A DNA stretch of 27,507 nt from Bacteroidales bacterium (GTDB lineage Bacteria; Bacteroidota; Bacteroidia; Bacteroidales; Muribaculaceae). The notes under the pieces are model-generated. The model worked only from the letters and a program-made list of their open reading frames with translations. It was not told the origin of the DNA and ran no database searches. Both the position numbers and the translations under genes were made by a program. The stretch is taken from assembly GCA_004557385.1 (NCBI GenBank), contig SFEA01000035.1, forward strand, positions 1 to 27,507, given 5' to 3'. Shown here piece after piece: positions 24,425 to 27,507 of this stretch. The stretch's first letter is position 1, and each line of letters opens with the position of its first letter.

Positions 24425-25300
24425 ATGTGGATAATTCTCGCAATTGCATCGTCGCTCTGTCTGGGCATTTACGACATATTCAAAAAACTTTCGCTTAATG
24501 GCAACAACGTGCTCACGGTGCTGTTTCTCAACACTCTGTTCGGCACGCTGCTCATGTCGCCGGTGTGGGCATCGGCGATTGCCGATGGCTCGTTTGGCTT
24601 CGGTGGCAACCTTGCCGGCCACGCATTCATCGCAGTCAAGTCGCTCATCGTGCTGTCGTCGTGGGTGATGGGCTACTATGCCGTCAAACACCTGCCACTC
24701 ACCATCACCGGACCTGTTAACGCCACGCGGCCAATTCTCGTGCTCGTGGGCGCGCTCTTCATCTTTGGAGAAAGGCTCAACCTGCTGCAATGGCTGGGCA
24801 TCATCCTCGGCTTTTGCTCGCTGTTTTTTGTTAGCCGACTTGGCAAAAAAGAAGGCTTCTCAATTCGGCACAGCCTGTGGCTTTGGCTCATCATGGGCGC
24901 AACGGTGATGGGCGCCGTTAGCGGGCTTTACGACAAATATCTGCTTCGAATCTACGACCCGTTGCAAGTGCAAGCATGGTATTCGCTCTATCAATGCATC
25001 ATCATGGGCGCCGCAATACTCATCATCAAACGCACTTCTGCCGACACCACTCCTTTTGTATGGCGATGGACCATCCCATGCATAGCCGTTTTCCTAACCG
25101 TTGCCGACATTGCCTACTTCTATTCGCTCTCACTGCCCGGCTCGATGATATCTGTCGTTTCGATGATTCGGCGCGGCAGCGTGCTCGTGTCGTTTGCCTA
25201 CGGCGTGATTGCCCTACACGAGAAGAATGTGAAACTCAAACTCATCGACCTTTCGGTGCTGCTTGTCGGACTCATTTGCCTTGTCCTCGGCAGCCGTTGA
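24425..25300 (+). CDS. EamA/DMT-family transporter
   Basis: Inner-membrane carrier of 291 residues with about ten membrane segments, arranged as two five-helix EamA halves (about 1-140 and 150-291). Visible features include IILAIASSLCLGIYDIFKKL at the start, GPVNATRPILVLVGALFIFG at the end of the first half, and SMIRRGSVLVSFAYGVIALH in the matching place of the second. The DMT superfamily exports or exchanges metabolites and drugs; the substrate is unknown. It has its own promoter. rpiB starts 81 bases later with its own -7 box. Confidence 0.9.
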   Translation: MWIILAIASSLCLGIYDIFKKLSLNGNNVLTVLFLNTLFGTLLMSPVWASAIADGSFGFGGNLAGHAFIAVKSLIVLSSWVMGYYAVKHLPLTITGPVNATRPILVLVGALFIFGERLNLLQWLGIILGFCSLFFVSRLGKKEGFSIRHSLWLWLIMGATVMGAVSGLYDKYLLRIYDPLQVQAWYSLYQCIIMGAAILIIKRTSADTTPFVWRWTIPCIAVFLTVADIAYFYSLSLPGSMISVVSMIRRGSVLVSFAYGVIALHEKNVKLKLIDLSVLLVGLICLVLGSR

Positions 25301-25343
25301 AACTTTTAGCCTGCTAAATCGCACAAATATCTGCTATATTTTG

Positions 25344-25351
25344 TACCTTTG
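25344..25351 (+). promoter_or_regulatory. -7 box for rpiB
   Basis: TACCTTTG followed by C is a perfect TAnnTTTG, 30 bases upstream of the ATG at 25382. It overlaps an alternative in-frame start at 25349, which argues against that start. Confidence 0.6.
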
Positions 25352-25381
25352 CACTATAAACAAAATCATTCACACAACATC

Positions 25382-25837
25382 ATGTTGATACTACAACCCA
25401 ACAAACCAATAGCTTTGTGCAGCGACCACGCCGGATATGCCACTAAAATGGCTGTAATCGATTATCTTAAATCACAAGGATACGAATATAAAGACTTCGG
25501 CACCTATAGCGAAGACAGCTGCGATTATCCCGACTTCGCACACCTGTGCGCAAAAGCCGTAGAAAGCGGCGAATGTTATCCCGGAATTGGCATCTGCGGC
25601 AGCGGCGAAGGCATCAACATGACTCTCAACAAGCATCAAGGCATACGCTCTGCCCTTTGCTGGACAGCAGAAATTGCAAGCCTCGCCCGACGTCACAACG
25701 ACGCCAACGTGCTGGCTCTGCCCGGACGCTTCCTTACAAACGAACAAGCAATCGAACTTGTGAAAGTGTTCCTCAGCACCGATTTTGAAGGTGGCCGTCA
25801 CCAACGCCGAATCGACAAAATCCCCGTAGCCGAGTAA
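25382..25837 (+). CDS. rpiB: Ribose-5-phosphate isomerase B
   Basis: Cytosolic enzyme of 151 residues that interconverts ribose 5-phosphate and ribulose 5-phosphate in the pentose phosphate pathway. LacA/RpiB-family motifs are CSDHAGYATK (Asp15, His16), the catalytic Cys72 in GIGICGSGEGIN, GIRSALCW, HNDANVLALPGR with His105, and the C-terminal HQRRIDKI. The phosphate loop reads GSGEG where many relatives have GSGxG, so it is within range. ATG 25382 is chosen on family length and because the upstream start lies inside the -7 box. A lipoprotein with an RbsD/FucU-like sequence follows 230 bases downstream. Confidence 0.95.
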   Translation: MLILQPNKPIALCSDHAGYATKMAVIDYLKSQGYEYKDFGTYSEDSCDYPDFAHLCAKAVESGECYPGIGICGSGEGINMTLNKHQGIRSALCWTAEIASLARRHNDANVLALPGRFLTNEQAIELVKVFLSTDFEGGRHQRRIDKIPVAE

Positions 25838-25865
25838 AATTTATTATTAGCATCACCTTATCACT

Positions 25866-25895
25866 TCACTTGTTAGTGACGAGCTTCACAGCTCG
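25866..25895. repeat. Two adjacent small hairpins downstream of rpiB
   Basis: TCACT-TGTT-AGTGA (25866-25879) is directly followed by CGAGCT-TCAC-AGCTCG (25880-25895). Both have four-base loops. There is no T-run, so this is not a standard terminator; it may be a short intergenic repeat or an mRNA-stabilising structure. Confidence 0.5.
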
Positions 25896-26067
25896 CCAAC
25901 TCTGCGCTACGCATGAAAGTGCTCAGCTCGGTTCAGCGCCTTGAGCTTGCTTAGCAAATAATAATTCATGTTTTGCACCATTTTTTCAGATTATTTCGCT
26001 AAATTCGCAATACATATATAACCAAAAAAACTAAAGCAATAATCAGCTAAAAACAAATTTTACCATT

Positions 26068-26652
26068 ATGAAAAATTCACTTCCTCTGTCGTGCATATTT
26101 GCACAAATGCTTTTGAGCAGCTGCACGCCGCAAGGGCAATCTGATGCAAACCAAACAACACATGCTCAAAACTGGAACTGGCAAACCATACTTCAAGAAA
26201 AGCTGCCTCTGCTGGGACACCGCAACTGGGTTGTGATAACCGACATGGCATATCCTCTGCAAGCAAAAGACGGCATTACCACGCTTTATGCCACCGAACC
26301 TTACGCCGAAGTGCTTAGCACCGTGGCACAAATGATTGAAGCCACACCGCACGTCTATGCTCACGTCTATCAGGACAAAGAACTGTCATTCCTGTCTGAA
26401 GACATCTGCCCTGGTATCGACGACCTCAAAGCCGACATGAACAAAGCCTTGGCAAACGCCGACGTTACGCCCGTCGACCACGAACAACTAATCGCACGTC
26501 TCGACAGCGTTAGCAACCTTTTTGAAGTGATTATCATAAAAACCCCTCTCACAAAACCATACACTTCCACATTCTTCGAGCTCGATTGCAAATATTGGGA
26601 CAGCGACAAGCAAGCGCTGCTCAATGCCAAAATCGCCGATTCGCACAAATAA
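26068..26652 (+). CDS. Lipoprotein with RbsD/FucU-like domain
   Basis: Protein of 194 residues with a probable lipoprotein signal (FAQMLLSSC, Cys19). The mature part resembles RbsD/FucU pyranase-mutarotases. LPLLGH51RNWVVITD59MAYP matches the family's xLxxxGHxDxIxIxDxxxP pattern with its conserved His and Asp. A YxxxxxL-type end is present as KPYTSTFFELDCKYW. RbsD interconverts pyranose and furanose forms of ribose, and FucU does the same for fucose anomers. A lipid-anchored, exported version is unusual. Nearness to rpiB would suit pentose metabolism but is separated by 230 bases. A TAAATTCG near-match to the -7 box is at 26000-26007. The family call is moderate, the function inferred. Confidence 0.6.
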   Translation: MKNSLPLSCIFAQMLLSSCTPQGQSDANQTTHAQNWNWQTILQEKLPLLGHRNWVVITDMAYPLQAKDGITTLYATEPYAEVLSTVAQMIEATPHVYAHVYQDKELSFLSEDICPGIDDLKADMNKALANADVTPVDHEQLIARLDSVSNLFEVIIIKTPLTKPYTSTFFELDCKYWDSDKQALLNAKIADSHK

Positions 26653-26679
26653 ATCATATAAATTCACTTTATCTGAGTG

Positions 26680-26701
26680 AGCAGATTGATAGGATTTTCT
26701 G
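26680..26701 (+). repeat. R3 motif copy 2
   Basis: AGCAGATTGATAGGATT followed by TTCTG; see 4964-4985. As there, an R1 unit follows downstream. Confidence 0.55.
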
Positions 26702-26865
26702 CACCGTCAGCGCAAACCTGCGATGATTATCCCTGTTACTTGCCATTTCATGCGAAGTATGTGAAGCTGAGCATTCAAAGCGTCACGTCCTCTACTATAA
26801 GTTCTTTTTGGCTGGTGTCACTCCTCCGAGCTCTCGTAATAGCCGAAGCCATGTCGTCTGGAAGA

Positions 26866-26933
26866 CGAGAACCCGGAGGCGCAAGCCGAGGGGACTTAGC
26901 CGTGGCTAAGTCCGTTAGGGCGTAACCCACGGA
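26866..26933 (+). repeat. R1 repeat, core copy d
   Basis: Contains GAACCCGGAGGCGCAAGCCG, then GGGACTTAGCCGTGG, and ends GGGCGTAACCCACGG as in the copy at 5048-5189. The loop is altered to CTAAGTCCGTTA. The 5' hairpin half of R1 is missing. Confidence 0.75.
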
Positions 26934-27013
26934 CCACGTCCGCCCCGATAATGGCGTCCGGACAGAACGCGAATTACAAACAATATGGGTTTCAATTGAC
27001 TGTTATTAGCGTT

Positions 27014-27125
27014 ATTAACCGCAGAGCGGTTACAGCTTCAATAACCCCATATTGGCGCCGCAGGCGACTATGTGGGGACCTAAAAGTGCCCAAGAAAACA
27101 TCAACCGTGGAGCGGTTGCAGACCC
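27014..27125 (+). repeat. R2 repeat, single copy
   Basis: Begins with AACCGCAGAGCGGTT and contains CCCCATATTGGCGCCGCAGG followed by CGACTATGTGGGG (27045-27077). It ends with AACCGTGGAGCGGTTGCAGA. About 112 bases, shorter than the tandem 152-base units at 1777-2080. Confidence 0.75.
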
Positions 27126-27215
27126 AGCGAAAACCTCTCGCTGATGGTGTTGATGGACCAAATAAATAAAAATTCGCATCTTTCTCTACTAATTTCCCAA
27201 GGGTACACGCTTCCC

Positions 27216-27272
27216 GTAGTTTAAGCTTCGCTGCCCTCGGCTAAGTCCCGTAGGCTAACGCCTCCGTGGTCG
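27216..27272 (-). repeat. R1 repeat, reversed core copy e
   Basis: The reverse complement reads GGAGGCGTTAGCCTACGGG, then ACTTAGCCGAGGGCAGCGAA, then GCTTAAACTACGGG. This follows the R1 core with compensating changes that keep its GGAGGC..GCCT and GGG..CCC symmetry partly intact. Confidence 0.65.
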
Positions 27273-27338
27273 CGCCTTTTAGGCGACTAATTTTTATAAT
27301 TTCGACACAGCCCCGCGGGCAGGGATTTCGGGCGGAAA

Positions 27339-27354
27339 GTCCGACTTGTCGGAC
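27339..27354. repeat. R4 palindrome
   Basis: GTCCGACTTGTCGGAC is a perfect inverted repeat with a 2-base centre, matching the units of the arrays at 2271-2303 and 12626-12664. Confidence 0.55.
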
Positions 27355-27394
27355 GGGGCAGATCCTTTACGGGAAAGGCACATAGTATGGTTAT

Positions 27395-27426
27395 GAAAAA
27401 AGCCCCGAGCTTTTCAGCTCGGGGCT
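27395..27426 (-). terminator. Intrinsic terminator of the rRNA operon
   Basis: On the minus strand, AGCCCCGAGCT-GAAA-AGCTCGGGGCT (27426 down to 27401) forms an 11-base perfect stem with a GAAA tetraloop, followed by TTTTTC. It starts a few bases past the 3' end of 5S rRNA, a textbook strong terminator. Confidence 0.92.
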
Positions 27427-27428
27427 CA

Positions 27429-27507
27429 GGGGGCGGTTACCTACTCTCCCACTTTCGCAGTACCATCGGCGTGGTGAGGCTTAACTTCTCTGTTCGGAAT
27501 GGGAAGA
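27429..27507 (-). rRNA. rrf: 5S ribosomal RNA, 3' part (runs off right edge)
   Basis: The reverse complement contains CATTCCGAACAGAGAAGTTA, then AGCCTCACCACGCCGATGGT and ACTGCGAAAGTGGGAGAGTA followed by GGTAACCGCCC. These are the conserved loop B/C and 3' regions of bacterial 5S rRNA. The 5' end and the rest of the rRNA operon (23S, 16S) should lie beyond the right edge on the minus strand. The exact 3' boundary is uncertain by a few bases. Confidence 0.92.

Larger units (their letters stand above)
26653..27394. other. Repeat-filled spacer upstream of the rRNA operon end
   Basis: No gene is supported in about 740 bases. In order it contains an R3 motif (26680-26701), an R1 core (26866-26933), an R2 copy (27014-27125), a reversed R1 core (27216-27272) and an R4 palindrome (27339-27354). 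Short open frames here translate repeats and share a peptide, EPGGASR-DLAV, with the other R1 copies. Confidence 0.65.

Noticed and set aside
26653..27394. tRNA or small RNA gene before the 5S rRNA
   Set aside because: No cloverleaf or TTCGA-type T-loop with matching stems was found; the visible hairpins belong to R1, R2 and R4.

Overview
The window is a chromosomal segment of a Bacteroidales bacterium, most likely a Muribaculaceae-type or Prevotella-like gut commensal. The evidence is protein content (GH20 hexosaminidase, BspA-like DUF285 surface protein, DUF5715, DUF1349, LpxB), many SPII lipoprotein signals, and repeated Bacteroidetes-type -7 boxes (TAnnTTTG) upstream of genes with no strong Shine-Dalgarno. 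The family-level placement is inference; nothing in the window fixes it.

Layout. 1-1383 (-): 5' part of an exported beta-hexosaminidase. 1384-2300: a dense island of intergenic repeats that runs into the 3' end of a BspA-like surface protein gene (-). 4399-5331: AT-rich leader plus more repeat copies. 5332-8627 (+): exported M1 aminopeptidase and a DUF1349 lipoprotein. 8650-10316 (-): lpxB followed by a low-molecular-weight tyrosine phosphatase. 10457-12239 (+): beta-helix-like lipoprotein and folB. 12236-12517 (-): small TPR protein, probably leaderless. 12518-12845: repeats. 12846-15736 (-): Tat-type aldo/keto reductase with Fe-S clusters plus a membrane polyferredoxin. 16054-20919 (+), divergent: a TolC / HlyD / permease / permease export operon with no ATPase gene. 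20970-21002: terminator between convergent operons. 21025-24248 (-): nitroreductase-like protein, DUF5715 lipoprotein, HAD hydrolase and aroB. 24425-26652 (+): EamA transporter, rpiB and an RbsD/FucU-like lipoprotein. 26653-27400: repeats. 27395-27507 (-): rRNA terminator and the 3' part of a 5S rRNA, so an rRNA operon continues past the right edge.

How the genes fit together. Most of the content is cell-envelope work: glycan and peptide scavenging (GH20, M1), lipid A synthesis (LpxB), surface adhesion (BspA-like), and efflux (TolC operon). Housekeeping enzymes (FolB, AroB, RpiB) are interspersed. The less-described parts are the reductase-polyferredoxin pair, the ATPase-less exporter beside it, and a family of palindromic repeats (called R1 to R4 here) in the intergenic regions. 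These repeats have also overwritten the end of the BspA-like gene. I saw no CRISPR array, transposase, phage gene or defence system.
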